A stretch of DNA of 51,129 bases from an uncultured Pseudomonadota bacterium (GTDB taxonomy: Bacteria; Pseudomonadota; Alphaproteobacteria; RUG11792): positions 1 through 51,129 of the forward strand of contig CACXNL010000002.1 of assembly GCA_902769055.1 (NCBI GenBank), written 5' to 3'. Of this stretch, positions 28,387 through 36,973 are shown one piece after another; within the stretch, counting starts at the first letter, position 1, and every line of letters starts with the position of its first letter. The notes below the pieces were generated by a model that saw nothing but the letters and a program-made list of their open reading frames with translations, did no database searches and was not told the origin of the DNA. A program made the position numbers and the translations under genes.

Positions 28387-28946
28387 TATGCTCTCCTTAT
28401 TTCTATAATTACACTATTCGCATTTGTCTCGCTCGGATATGTCTGATATTCAAAATCATGCTTGCCTTTAGCCTCATCTATCTCGCTCATATATGTATTT
28501 CCTTTGTGAAATACTCCACGTGAAACATCCAGTTTTTCCATAATTGATATGAGCTTATCCAAACTTGCAAATGCCCGCGCAACGCAAACTGCACTGCATT
28601 GCTTCTCATCAGGGGCTTTGTATTTATAGATATCACCATTGTATATCTCATATCCTAAATTTAAATTACATCTCACGTCACGTAAGAATACGCACTTCCT
28701 GTAATCCTTTTCACATAGGACAATATCTTGATACCCCATTATCGACAACACGACGCCAGGTAATCCCGCACCAGAGCCGACGTCTATTATGAAATTATCG
28801 GCGCTCAAGTATTTGCTCAACTGTTTACAATCCTTTATGTGTCGATTATATACATCATTCAAAGTCTCGCGTTGCACCAGATTTATTGTATTATTCCACT
28901 TTTTCAGTCCCCCTATGTATTGTTCTATCAATCCGTTCTGTGTCAT
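28386..28946 (-). CDS. rsmG: 16S rRNA 7-methylguanosine-527 methyltransferase
   Basis: 186 residues, slightly short for RsmG/GidB. The SAM site is IIDVGSGAGLPGVVLSI, with RHIKDCKQL upstream as in the family. It methylates G527 of 16S rRNA. mnmG (gidA), its usual upstream partner, is absent; instead a parS site lies 10 bases before the ATG, and a poly-G tract and a second parS separate it from rimI. A degenerate parS lies inside the gene at 28512-28527. Confidence 0.93.
   Translation of the reverse strand: MTQNGLIEQYIGGLKKWNNTINLVQRETLNDVYNRHIKDCKQLSKYLSADNFIIDVGSGAGLPGVVLSIMGYQDIVLCEKDYRKCVFLRDVRCNLNLGYEIYNGDIYKYKAPDEKQCSAVCVARAFASLDKLISIMEKLDVSRGVFHKGNTYMSEIDEAKGKHDFEYQTYPSETNANSVIIEIRRA
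28512..28527. promoter_or_regulatory. Degenerate parS-like site in rsmG
   Basis: Thirteen of sixteen positions match TGTTTCACGTGAAACA; the right half is perfect and the left half has three mismatches. Binding is doubtful. Confidence 0.3.
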
Positions 28947-28955
28947 TTATCCAAA

Positions 28956-28971
28956 TGTTTCACGTGAAACA
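28956..28971. promoter_or_regulatory. parS: parS site 1
   Basis: Perfect canonical palindrome TGTTTCACGTGAAACA, 10 bases upstream of the rsmG start, in the promoter zone of rsmG-parA-parB; ParB bound here could also autoregulate the operon. Confidence 0.95.
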
Positions 28972-29026
28972 TTCCTTAACTCAGTTTCCTTATCTACAGT
29001 GTAGCATCAAAATTCAATGGCTGTAA

Positions 29027-29035
29027 GGGGGGGGG
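29027..29035. repeat. Poly-G tract (9) between two parS sites
   Basis: Nine G in the 124-base gap between rimI and rsmG, flanked by parS sites 1 and 2. Length changes would alter spacing in the rsmG-parAB upstream region. Confidence 0.8.
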
Positions 29036-29053
29036 CTGAAAAAAATTTGCAGA

Positions 29054-29069
29054 TGTTTCACGTGAAACA
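29054..29069. promoter_or_regulatory. parS: parS site 2
   Basis: Perfect TGTTTCACGTGAAACA directly next to the rimI stop codon. Confidence 0.95.
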
Positions 29070-29070
29070 T

Positions 29071-29496
29071 TCATCGAATTGATAATAGCATCATGTATGC
29101 AGGGTGCCCATGTAAATAATTACGACGGCAATTTATAATCTCAAACCCGAGGGATTTGTAAAATCCTAGGGCTACTTGATTTGTTTCTTCTACCTCCAAA
29201 AATATTTTAGATACTCCTGAAATTGCAATATAGTGCTTGATCATATATGTGCCTATTCCCTGATTTCTATAATCGGGATGAGTTGCTATGTATACTATGT
29301 CGGCTTCCTCCCCAGACGAAAGAAAAATGACGTATCCTACCAAATGTTTCACGTGAAACATTCCGAAAGTTTGGTACTGTGACTGAGTAATGTATGCCTG
29401 AAACGATGCGTCGGATATCGCATATGATTGAAAATGTTTCATGTGAAACATTTTCAAAATTTTAAAATCATCTATATCAATCTTCCTTATGTACAT
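29071..29496 (-). CDS. rimI: RimI-like GNAT N-acetyltransferase
   Basis: 141 residues from the ATG at 29496, which overlaps the tsaB end; an upstream ATG at 29550 is in frame but only translates tsaB sequence. The acetyl-CoA loop HPDYRNQGIGTYMIKHY and the closing FYKSLGFE are typical of GNAT enzymes, and the position after tsaB suggests RimI, which acetylates ribosomal protein S18 in enterobacteria. Two parS sites lie in the coding region and are read in frame as MFHMKH and MFHVKH, so part of the protein sequence is dictated by the partition site. Confidence 0.8.
   Translation of the reverse strand: MYIRKIDIDDFKILKMFHMKHFQSYAISDASFQAYITQSQYQTFGMFHVKHLVGYVIFLSSGEEADIVYIATHPDYRNQGIGTYMIKHYIAISGVSKIFLEVEETNQVALGFYKSLGFEIINCRRNYLHGHPAYMMLLSIR
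29345..29360. promoter_or_regulatory. parS: parS site 3, inside rimI
   Basis: Perfect TGTTTCACGTGAAACA, translated on the minus strand as part of M-F-H-V-K-H. Confidence 0.95.
29435..29450. promoter_or_regulatory. parS: parS site 4, inside rimI (one mismatch)
   Basis: TGTTTCATGTGAAACA, one base from the consensus, translated as part of M-F-H-M-K-H. Confidence 0.85.
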
Positions 29497-30052
29497 ACTC
29501 GGGATTATATGTATATTTTGTCTCAAGATTATTGATAATATACTTATCATTATTGTCCACTAATTCTGAATGTATCGCTTTTATTTGTAACGAAGCTAAA
29601 TTTACATTATCTAAACCAATAGCACTATCCATTATAGTTTCTTTATAAAGTTCTTCAGATATATAAGTCTTCGCTATTTTCCCTCTAACATATTCACAAA
29701 TATAATAGTCTCCACGCATCGTCGGTATGGCTATAGTTCCTGAAGGGCGTGTGTATTTTAACACCTGTATATACGTCAAAAAATTCGAAACTCCTATGAA
29801 TTTTATATCAGGACGAGCAACTTTGATACCTTTTACTAGCGAATTTACTATACGTGTCGTCGTAAATGAGGCAGATCCTGTTGAGTATACTATAGTATCT
29901 ATGATATTGAATTCTATCTTATTTAAGAATTCACTGAATAAAGCAGGTATTTTGTCCGCCATCCCTCGCGTCTCCGTGACCTTATGCACCTCCCCATAAG
30001 CCTCGGTACTTATATGAAATTCCTTATCTCTAATGAATATCGACAGTATCAT
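29477..30052 (-). CDS. tsaB: TsaB-like subunit of tRNA threonylcarbamoyladenosine synthesis
   Basis: 191 residues, divergent. The family blocks are recognisable: an amino-terminal ILSIFIRDKEFHIS strand, then STGSASFTTTRIVNSLVKGI corresponding to the G-x-GSFTGLRIG...KGLA helix of TsaB/YeaZ. With TsaD it helps place t6A37 on ANN-decoding tRNAs. The order tsaB-rimI, with overlap, is common in bacteria and supports the call. The usual ILAIDT opening is poorly conserved, so fast evolution is likely. Confidence 0.75.
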   Translation of the reverse strand: MILSIFIRDKEFHISTEAYGEVHKVTETRGMADKIPALFSEFLNKIEFNIIDTIVYSTGSASFTTTRIVNSLVKGIKVARPDIKFIGVSNFLTYIQVLKYTRPSGTIAIPTMRGDYYICEYVRGKIAKTYISEELYKETIMDSAIGLDNVNLASLQIKAIHSELVDNNDKYIINNLETKYTYNPEYVHKED

Positions 30053-30732
30053 TGCTTCCGTATCTCTATATCTATAATCTCTCGTAGTCTATCTATTTCA
30101 TCATTACTTGGTAATGCTATGTGCTCATCGTGATCGCCTCTCAAAATACACTCCTGAAGTACCCACTTTATGACACCACGTTCAGATAACATTTGAGCAA
30201 TGCTACATAAATCATCAAAACTTATATATCTAGTATCCACGGTTGTACGTATCTCATATTTAACATTCGAACTTAGTAGTACATCTAAACTTTCTCGTGC
30301 TTTCTCTTCGGAATTTACTTGACCAGTTATTGTTGCATACTTATCAAATACCGTTTTTATATCGAATCCAATCCAATCTATATATGGCAAAACTTCGTGA
30401 AACTTACTCGGATTGGCTCCGGATGTGTGCAATCCTATAAGGTATCCCAGCGATTTCACCTGTGCCATTGCATCACGCAAGCCATCTTGGACAAGCGGCT
30501 CACCGCCGCTGAAGACCACTGCATCTAGCAATCCCCTCCGTGAGCTTAGAAAATCAAATACTTCATTAAAGTTCACTAACGAAGATGATTTATACGGTAT
30601 AAACTCCGGATTATGACAATATACACAATGATTAGGACATCCCTGACAAAAGATTACCGCCGAGAGCTGCCCGGGGTAATCTAACGTCGAAAACTTTAGT
30701 AATGCGCCAATATTTATCGCTGCGTCTGACAT
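30049..30732 (-). CDS. nrdG: Anaerobic ribonucleotide reductase activating protein (NrdG-like radical SAM)
   Basis: 227 residues. The radical-SAM cysteines C-x3-C-x2-C appear as GCPNHCVYCHNPEF, followed by the SAM-binding GGE motif VFSGGEPLVQ. The opening GALLKFSTLDYPGQLSAVIF matches NrdG-type activases, which make the glycyl radical on class III ribonucleotide reductase under anoxia. No nrdD is in the window. An alternative is another glycyl-radical activase. It overlaps thrS and tsaB, so it belongs to the same minus-strand run. Confidence 0.75.
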   Translation of the reverse strand: MSDAAINIGALLKFSTLDYPGQLSAVIFCQGCPNHCVYCHNPEFIPYKSSSLVNFNEVFDFLSSRRGLLDAVVFSGGEPLVQDGLRDAMAQVKSLGYLIGLHTSGANPSKFHEVLPYIDWIGFDIKTVFDKYATITGQVNSEEKARESLDVLLSSNVKYEIRTTVDTRYISFDDLCSIAQMLSERGVIKWVLQECILRGDHDEHIALPSNDEIDRLREIIDIEIRKQ

Positions 30733-32624
30733 TCTAAATCTTTAAAATATGTTTTCATCTGCGCCAATGACACTTCCTCAGTCTTCTCAGAGCCCAGCAA
30801 CCTGACGCTTATCGTGTTCTCCGCGACCTCTTTTTTTCCTACGATTACTATCGCAGGCACCTTCTGTACCGAATGCTCACGTATCTTATACGTAATCTTC
30901 TCATTCGCAGTATCAAGCGTTACACGGAATCCAGCTTCCGATAACTTGTCAAATACCGAACGAGCATACTCAACACTTTCATCAGTCACACTCGCAACGA
31001 CGATCTGCGTCGGGGCAAGCCAGAACGGGAACTTGCCAGCGTAATGCTCAATCAAAATTCCGATGAAACGCTCGATGGAACCGACAATCGCACGGTGTAT
31101 CATCACCGGCGTCTGTTTCGAGCCATCCTTGTCTATGTAACTAATGCCGAAGCGCTTCGGCAGGTTGAAATCCACCTGCAGAGTGCCGCACTGCCAATCG
31201 CGCCCGAGACAATCTTTCAAAACGAACTCCAATTTGGGTCCATAGAACGCACCTTCGCCCTTATTTAAGGTGTAGCTAAGCCCAGCCGCATCGGCAGCGT
31301 CGGTGAGCGATTTCTCCGCCAAATCCCAAACTTCATCAGAGCCAACGCGCTTCTCGGGGCGGTCAGAGAACTTGACATTTATATCAGTAAAACCAAATGT
31401 GCCATAAATCTCTTTTAGTATCGAACAAATATCAATGGTTTCGGATACTATCTGCTCCGGAGTACAGAAAACGTGCGCATCGTCCTGCATAAACGCACGC
31501 AACCGCATTACGCCGTGAAGCGAACCGGAGCTCTCGTTGCGGTGGCACAGTCCAAACTCCGCCATACGTATCGGCATATCGCGATAGCTCTTGACCGCAC
31601 CGGTCTGGTAACAAATGATGTGCCCCGGACAGTTCATCGGTTTGATCGCCATCGTTGTCTCGTCGTCCTCAACGATGAACATATTCTCCTTGAACTTGCC
31701 CCAGTGTCCGGAAGTTTCCCAGAGCGATTTGTTCATAAGTTGCGGCGTCTGTACGACAAAGTAATTGTGCTTGCGTATGACTTTCGTGATGTAATCCTTT
31801 ATCAAATTGAATATAATCGTGCCATTTTTGAGCCAAAATACATTGCCAGGCGCGACCCCGTCGAGGTGAAATATGCCGAGTTCCACGCCAAGTTTGCGGT
31901 GGTCGCGAGCCTGCGCCTCCTCTAACATCTTGAAGTACGCATCCGTCTCAGCCTTCGTCGGAAAAACCGTGCCGTATATGCGCTGCAACATATCATTTTT
32001 ACTGTCCCCACGCCAATAAGCACCTGCCACCGATGTCAGTTTTATCGCCTCACACGGAATATACTTCGTCGAAGGAACGTGAGGTCCGCGGCACAAATCA
32101 ATAAAGCCCCCCAGGTCATAAATGCCGACATTTTCAGCATCAATTCCCTCAATGAGCTCAACCTTGTACTTTTGATTGCGAGCCTTGAAATACTCCAGCG
32201 CCTCTGACTTCGACATCGACGATTTCTTAAACGGTAAATCCTGCTTTACGATTTCCTTCATCCGTTTTTCTATTACTGGCAAGTCCTCAGTCGTAAGTGC
32301 CCGGTTCAGCATCATATCGTAATAAAAACCATTCTCTATCGAAGGACCAATGGCTAGCTTTGCGCCGGTATCAATGCAATCGAGTATCGCCTTCGCCATA
32401 ACGTGCGCCGTCGAATGCCGCAGAACCTCCAGTCCCTCCGCATCCTGGTATGTTATCAACGTGACTGTATCCTTATCGTTCAATGTCGTAGTAAGGTCGG
32501 TTAGTGTGCCGTTAATCTGCGCTGCCAATGCCTTTTTCTGGAACCCAATCTTACAAGCTACGTCATAAGCCGAAGAGCCATCCTCTAATTCGAGCTCCTT
32601 GCCACATTTCAAGTATACAATCAT
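30714..32624 (-). CDS. thrS: Threonyl-tRNA synthetase
   Basis: 636 residues, full length: TGS domain (1-60), editing domain with the HSTAHVMAKAI motif and the later CRGPHVPST, class II core (PMNCPGHIICYQ, MRLRAFMQDDAHVFC, MIHRAIVGSIERF) and carboxy-terminal anticodon domain. The zinc ligands C (NCPGH) and two histidines are present. It charges tRNA-Thr. The ribosome site AAAGGA is good. gatC lies 14 bases upstream and the NrdG-like gene overlaps its end. Confidence 0.97.
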   Translation of the reverse strand: MIVYLKCGKELELEDGSSAYDVACKIGFQKKALAAQINGTLTDLTTTLNDKDTVTLITYQDAEGLEVLRHSTAHVMAKAILDCIDTGAKLAIGPSIENGFYYDMMLNRALTTEDLPVIEKRMKEIVKQDLPFKKSSMSKSEALEYFKARNQKYKVELIEGIDAENVGIYDLGGFIDLCRGPHVPSTKYIPCEAIKLTSVAGAYWRGDSKNDMLQRIYGTVFPTKAETDAYFKMLEEAQARDHRKLGVELGIFHLDGVAPGNVFWLKNGTIIFNLIKDYITKVIRKHNYFVVQTPQLMNKSLWETSGHWGKFKENMFIVEDDETTMAIKPMNCPGHIICYQTGAVKSYRDMPIRMAEFGLCHRNESSGSLHGVMRLRAFMQDDAHVFCTPEQIVSETIDICSILKEIYGTFGFTDINVKFSDRPEKRVGSDEVWDLAEKSLTDAADAAGLSYTLNKGEGAFYGPKLEFVLKDCLGRDWQCGTLQVDFNLPKRFGISYIDKDGSKQTPVMIHRAIVGSIERFIGILIEHYAGKFPFWLAPTQIVVASVTDESVEYARSVFDKLSEAGFRVTLDTANEKITYKIREHSVQKVPAIVIVGKKEVAENTISVRLLGSEKTEEVSLAQMKTYFKDLECQTQR

Positions 32625-32638
32625 CGTCGTTCCTTTCT

Positions 32639-32923
32639 TTACTCAACTACTTTCGGGACACAAAACATATCAAATTTCTTGAACTTTGTATTGCTTAGCA
32701 ACTCATCACGAGTGTTAGTCATACGCGGCTCATCCTTGCGCTCAGGCGTCGTACTCATATCTTCCAAATTGTTGATATTCACCTTACTAACATCTATCTT
32801 CGCCAGCTGCTCAATCCAGTCGAAAACCTGGTTGAGCTTGCCCAAAAAAACGTCATGCGCGTCTGTTTTTATTCTTATTTTCGCTAGCTTACAAACTTTT
32901 TCAAAATCTTTCTCGCTCAGCAT
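32639..32923 (-). CDS. gatC: Aspartyl/glutamyl-tRNA amidotransferase subunit C
   Basis: 94 residues, the normal size of GatC. Segments KVCKLAKIRI, LNQVFDWIEQLAKIDVSKV and RKDEPRMTNTRDELLSN match the family. It stabilises the GatA-GatB complex that converts Glu-tRNA-Gln to Gln-tRNA-Gln. gatA and gatB, normally next to it, are not here; thrS follows instead. Confidence 0.9.
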   Translation of the reverse strand: MLSEKDFEKVCKLAKIRIKTDAHDVFLGKLNQVFDWIEQLAKIDVSKVNINNLEDMSTTPERKDEPRMTNTRDELLSNTKFKKFDMFCVPKVVE

Positions 32924-33047
32924 TGAATGCCACTCTCAATCCTCACTACAACGCTCTCAGAGTACCATCTATTGTCGTTTTGCTCAATCGCGATTAAACG
33001 TAGCTTCGGGTTTTTTTGCCTCACCACTAAGACGGCATATTTGCCGG

Positions 33048-33878
33048 TTATTCATATTGTGATAGCAAACGCTTCATGTCGTTTCTGCTTTTTTTGCTTA
33101 TATCCTTTTGAGACTTTTCTATATTGAGTTTTTTAGGTTTTAGTGTTGCTAACTCTTCAGCGCTCTGTGTATTGTTAGTTACCGGGATATCATCATCTTC
33201 TATATATTCCTCTTCAACTTTATCTGCTTTGTTCGCTTCTTGTGCGCTCTCTGCTTCTACATTATTTCTGTTATCTGTCTTGAAAACATTTGCTACTTCA
33301 TCTGGAGCTATCTTTCCCATCACGCTGTTCTTTACAAAATTCATAAATGACTGCTTTTTAACCTGGGACATGTGTGCCAGAATTTTTTCTTGTAAATTCT
33401 CAGGCAAAACTAGAATCGTAAAGTTCGTCAAACTGGCAATGGCTGGTCTGAATTTTGAATCTTTGACGATTTGCGGCGTCTCACTCAGCAAATATTGGTT
33501 GAAGATGAGGTCTAGGATAACTAGGATAATTCCACCTCTGAATATACCAAAAATGCCACCAAGTGCTTTGTCCGCCGTATTTAACATACTTTTTTTTACC
33601 AAATTTGAACAAAAATAATTAAATACGCTAAGCGCTGTTAAGAATAATATAAATAGACCGCATATTGTGACAAAGTCGGCAATGAGTTTATGGGATATGT
33701 ATCCTCTCGTAAATTCTTTTGCATGCGGAAAAAGCAATATGGTTAGGTATATTCCCCCACACCATGCGATGACCGATAGTACTTCTTTTGTCGCTCCCCT
33801 TACCCATCCGATGATGAAAGATACTAAAAACACCACAATAATGAACGCGTCAACTGAAAAATATGCGATACCTTGCAT
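33048..33878 (-). CDS. CvpA family membrane protein
   Basis: 276 residues from the ATG at 33878 (MQGIAYFSVDAFII), where the family normally begins; an ATG at 33908 would add ten charged residues. Four hydrophobic segments in the first 150 residues include GWVRGATKEVLSVIAW and FGIFRGGIILVILDLIF, hallmarks of CvpA (colicin V production). A long polar carboxy-terminal tail, rich in lysine and glutamate (YIEDDDIPVTNN, LKPKKLNIEKSQKD), is cytoplasmic in character. The cellular role of CvpA is poorly defined. Confidence 0.8.
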   Translation of the reverse strand: MQGIAYFSVDAFIIVVFLVSFIIGWVRGATKEVLSVIAWCGGIYLTILLFPHAKEFTRGYISHKLIADFVTICGLFILFLTALSVFNYFCSNLVKKSMLNTADKALGGIFGIFRGGIILVILDLIFNQYLLSETPQIVKDSKFRPAIASLTNFTILVLPENLQEKILAHMSQVKKQSFMNFVKNSVMGKIAPDEVANVFKTDNRNNVEAESAQEANKADKVEEEYIEDDDIPVTNNTQSAEELATLKPKKLNIEKSQKDISKKSRNDMKRLLSQYE

Positions 33879-34024
33879 CTCAGACTGATTTAATCTCCTC
33901 TTTCTCATGGAATTCTACTATGGAATACCTGTGTGCTCAACGTGGATGAGTGGTTGTGACGGTCTTTTTCCCTCGTCCGTTTTGTAGTAGAATAAAAAAC
34001 GAGGATTAAGTTTGAGTTTGGGCG

Positions 34025-34672
34025 ATGTTAAAAAATTGTAAGTTAGCTTTTACTGCTGGAGCCGTGTTTTTGTGCTTGGGAATCGTAGCTGGGTCATGTT
34101 TGAACGAGGCTGTGGCTGGTGCTGAAAAATCTGGCGTTGAGGAGTCGGCAAGGGATAAAGTTAAAGCGATTTATCCTGAGTTTATGGACATAGTTAATGC
34201 TGGGGCGGATGAAGTCAAGATGACCGCCTTTGCTGAGAAAAATATGGATACAGCGGCGATTTCAAAAAGATTTTGTGGCGCGAATAACGATAAATTGATT
34301 AAGACCATTATCAAGTTTTTGATCTGGAGATTAAAAACCGAAGCTATTCAGAGTGTGAAAGATTATTCGCTAGACAACAATATGCAGGCGATAAGCAGGG
34401 GAAAGATGGTCGAGGTGAAATGTAAATTGAACAAAAAGGCATCTGATCCGGTTAACATGACTGTTTCGTTTTCAAAGGATGGTTCTGAACTCGGAAAGAT
34501 AAGGGAAATAAAGGTTTTGGAAATTCCTCTGATAGAAGGAGCAAAAACGCCGATGAAAAAATATTTTGAGGCTAACGGTATAAAGATAGATGCGATAAAA
34601 AATCCAGACGAAAGAGCGGAGAAATGTTGCTTAGCGCTTGACGACTTCATAAAGGGGCACAAGAAAGGATAA
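34025..34672 (+). CDS. MlaC-like periplasmic phospholipid-binding protein
   Basis: 215 residues with a signal peptide (about 1-32, ending AVAGA). The body resembles MlaC/Ttg2D, with an early helical region (VKAIYPEFMDIV), FAEKNMDTAAISKRFCG, and a beta-rich part ending in the KGHKKG tail. MlaC shuttles phospholipids between outer and inner membranes to keep outer-leaflet asymmetry. The other mla genes are absent from the window, so the assignment rests on fold-like resemblance only. An inverted repeat CCTCGT...ACGAGG (33971-34004) lies in its promoter region. The MORN gene follows after three bases. Confidence 0.6.
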   Translation: MLKNCKLAFTAGAVFLCLGIVAGSCLNEAVAGAEKSGVEESARDKVKAIYPEFMDIVNAGADEVKMTAFAEKNMDTAAISKRFCGANNDKLIKTIIKFLIWRLKTEAIQSVKDYSLDNNMQAISRGKMVEVKCKLNKKASDPVNMTVSFSKDGSELGKIREIKVLEIPLIEGAKTPMKKYFEANGIKIDAIKNPDERAEKCCLALDDFIKGHKKG

Positions 34673-34675
34673 TTG

Positions 34676-35230
34676 ATGGAATTCGGTGAAAACTTTACCG
34701 GCACTATAGAGGAAGAAACGGGAGACGGTAAAGTTTTCATCGAGTTTGTCGATGGAAAAAAAGAGGGATTTGTTAAGCGTTTTTCGAAGGATGGTGTTCT
34801 TTTGTCATCGATGGAATATCACGATGATGATCTGAACGGGGTATCCATACAATACTACGCAACCGGAGGGGAGATGGTGCGGATGTATTATAAGTCGGGC
34901 TCTTTGCACGGCGAATTCCGGGCTTATTACGAAAACGGTATGTTGCAAGTGAAGGGTCAATACGTTGATGGCGAATTGCAGGGGAAATATGAGCAATTTG
35001 ACGAATTTGGAGACAAGATATCGGAATGTATGTATGAGCAAGGTCGGCTTAATGGAAAAAGTTTGAGATATTTTCCGAAATCACAAGGGGGCGGAGTTTG
35101 TGAGATGTCATTCTACGAAAATGGATATTTGCAGGGAGAGCGTGTTACGTATAACGTCAATGGTGAAGTTTCATCTGTTACGCCATATATTATGGGTAAA
35201 GCTCAACGATATACAGAAGCCTTTGCATAA
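34676..35230 (+). CDS. MORN-repeat variant protein
   Basis: 184 residues made almost entirely of about seven short repeats of the type GxxxQYYxxG-x2-VRMYYKSGSLHGEF, i.e. the MORN_2/YwqK-like variant with alternating Y/F-G-x-L-x-G. No signal peptide or membrane segment is seen, so it is probably cytoplasmic unless exported by another system. MORN variants are frequent in intracellular bacteria and eukaryotes, where they bind membranes or proteins; the role here is unknown. The ATG at 34676 is preferred over the TTG directly before it. It is probably cotranscribed with the MlaC-like gene. Confidence 0.75.
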   Translation: MEFGENFTGTIEEETGDGKVFIEFVDGKKEGFVKRFSKDGVLLSSMEYHDDDLNGVSIQYYATGGEMVRMYYKSGSLHGEFRAYYENGMLQVKGQYVDGELQGKYEQFDEFGDKISECMYEQGRLNGKSLRYFPKSQGGGVCEMSFYENGYLQGERVTYNVNGEVSSVTPYIMGKAQRYTEAFA

Positions 35231-35234
35231 AACA

Positions 35235-36005
35235 TTAAAGCATACATATCGCTGCGCCGATAATTATTCGGTACAGAGCCAAGGCTCCAAACCCATTGCG
35301 TTCCATAAGCCGTATACATGGCAATATCACTACTAATCCAACAAGCGCGGTTATTGCAATTCCGTTTATTGTCTCTGAGGTGAAGAATGCCGCCCGTTTG
35401 TAGCAATCCAAAATCTCAAGACATAACGAGCCGCAAATACTTGGTATTGCAAGCATCAGCGAAAAATTGATAGCTTCTTTGCGTGTAATGCCGAGCAAAC
35501 GTGATGCTGTTATACAAATACCCAAGCGGCTTACTCCCGGAAAAATCGCGATCGTCTGGCAACACCCTATTAGGAATGATTTTATTAAAGAGACAGGACG
35601 CTGGGTCGACTTCGATACTCCGCCAAATTTATCGAAAACATACAGCAATATTCCGAAAATTATGCTTAAAATACCCATAATTTTCGGCGAATCAAATTCC
35701 TTAACAAAATCTCGAGCTAAATATCCAAAAATAACGACAGGCAACGTCCCCAAAATCAATGCCATCAAGTATGTCTCAGAAATATGCTTTTTCCCAAACA
35801 GCCCGCGAAAGATATCGCAAATTTCGTGTCTGAAATATATCAATAGTGTTAAAAGACTTCCAGCGTGTAGTGCCACTTTTAGCGAAAATGTAAAGTTGCT
35901 TATGTGCAATATCTTCGAAAAGAAGTGCAAGTTAACCGAAGAACTTATGGGAAGTATCTCAGATATTCCCTGAATTATGCTAAGACTTAATATATCCGTG
36001 CTCAT
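35235..36005 (-). CDS. uppP: Undecaprenyl-diphosphatase
   Basis: 256 residues, about eight membrane segments. It has both catalytic signatures: SIIQGISEILPISSSVNLHF near the amino end (normally QGxTEFLPISSSGHL) and FPGVSRLGICITASRLLG (normally PGxSRSG). It releases undecaprenyl phosphate for recycling in peptidoglycan and LPS synthesis. It overlaps the glycosyltransferase gene by four bases, so the two are cotranscribed. Convergent with the MORN gene, only 4 bases apart. Confidence 0.9.
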   Translation of the reverse strand: MSTDILSLSIIQGISEILPISSSVNLHFFSKILHISNFTFSLKVALHAGSLLTLLIYFRHEICDIFRGLFGKKHISETYLMALILGTLPVVIFGYLARDFVKEFDSPKIMGILSIIFGILLYVFDKFGGVSKSTQRPVSLIKSFLIGCCQTIAIFPGVSRLGICITASRLLGITRKEAINFSLMLAIPSICGSLCLEILDCYKRAAFFTSETINGIAITALVGLVVILPCIRLMERNGFGALALYRIIIGAAICML

Positions 36006-36973
36006 AGCTCTCCTTTTGCTAATTTATCAAAGTAGCTTCCCGCTTTGTACTTCTTTCTCCCATTTACAGCCAACGATATCTTGTGTATCGGGAAATTCTT
36101 TAATTTTTTCCATGTGTTTTTGTTATATCTTCTGTGAATTATATTGCTCAATCCCAAAAATAAACTCTCGGGATAACAGTGATTTTTTAGCATATACATA
36201 ATTTTGTTAAAGAATTTCTCGTCTTCCTCCATCGCGACAGTCGCAAATTCATAAAACACGAAATAGTCACACCAATTCTTATCTTTCCAATACTCAGTCA
36301 AAAAATCAGCCATACGCTCGACAATATAATTATGTGGTTTTTTAGCATACATAAAGCAATTACAGAACACACCACAAGTCACTGTGTCGTTGAAATTAAA
36401 TTTATCGGGCTCGATATCCAAAAACGATGGTGCAAAAAAATCTGCTTCAAAAATGTCTTTCGGCAATGTACCAGACAGATACGTTGTGCAATCTATCCAC
36501 AAACCGCCGTATTCCTTTAGCAGGTACACCCGGACAATATCGGAGAAATGAGTTTCACTGATTATTCCGCGCTTATGCTTTTCCAGTATATGTTCCGGGA
36601 GCTTTATGTATTTTTTAATATTGTGCTTATCGAGGCATATGACTTCCATATTCGGTATATACTTCTTGATGCTCTTTAGGCAAACCGGCGTTATATCAGG
36701 TGCTTTGTCTATACCTTCACTCCAGTAAAACCAAATTTTGTTGGGATATGGATTACTCACTTCGCCTTTAAATTCCGGCTTGTTCAGAACATACGTATAT
36801 TTCCTCAAAGGTTCTTTGGACAAAACTTTATGTAGGAAATTGTAGCGATTTTTATATATACCTTGCGGTATATCAATCGACGGCATCTTTTGATCAATTC
36901 TATTGTAGTTGTACACATTGAAACCCAGCGATGCTAAAATCAATGCGCCATAAACTGCATGGATAATTTTCAT
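36002..36973 (-). CDS. Caps_synth-type glycosyltransferase with signal anchor
   Basis: 323 residues. An amino-terminal hydrophobic segment (ALILASLGFNVYNY) is followed by a GT32/Caps_synth-like domain: NKIWFYWSEGIDKAPDITPV, ICLDKHNIKKYIKLP, FSDIVRVYLLKEYGGLWIDC. In the family the D of the GGxWxD block is part of the metal-binding DxD motif; here it is D-C-T, so only the first aspartate is kept. It may add sugars to LPS, capsule or proteins, or, if secreted, modify a host target. It is cotranscribed with uppP, which recycles the lipid carrier for such polymers. Confidence 0.75.
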   Translation of the reverse strand: MKIIHAVYGALILASLGFNVYNYNRIDQKMPSIDIPQGIYKNRYNFLHKVLSKEPLRKYTYVLNKPEFKGEVSNPYPNKIWFYWSEGIDKAPDITPVCLKSIKKYIPNMEVICLDKHNIKKYIKLPEHILEKHKRGIISETHFSDIVRVYLLKEYGGLWIDCTTYLSGTLPKDIFEADFFAPSFLDIEPDKFNFNDTVTCGVFCNCFMYAKKPHNYIVERMADFLTEYWKDKNWCDYFVFYEFATVAMEEDEKFFNKIMYMLKNHCYPESLFLGLSNIIHRRYNKNTWKKLKNFPIHKISLAVNGRKKYKAGSYFDKLAKGEL

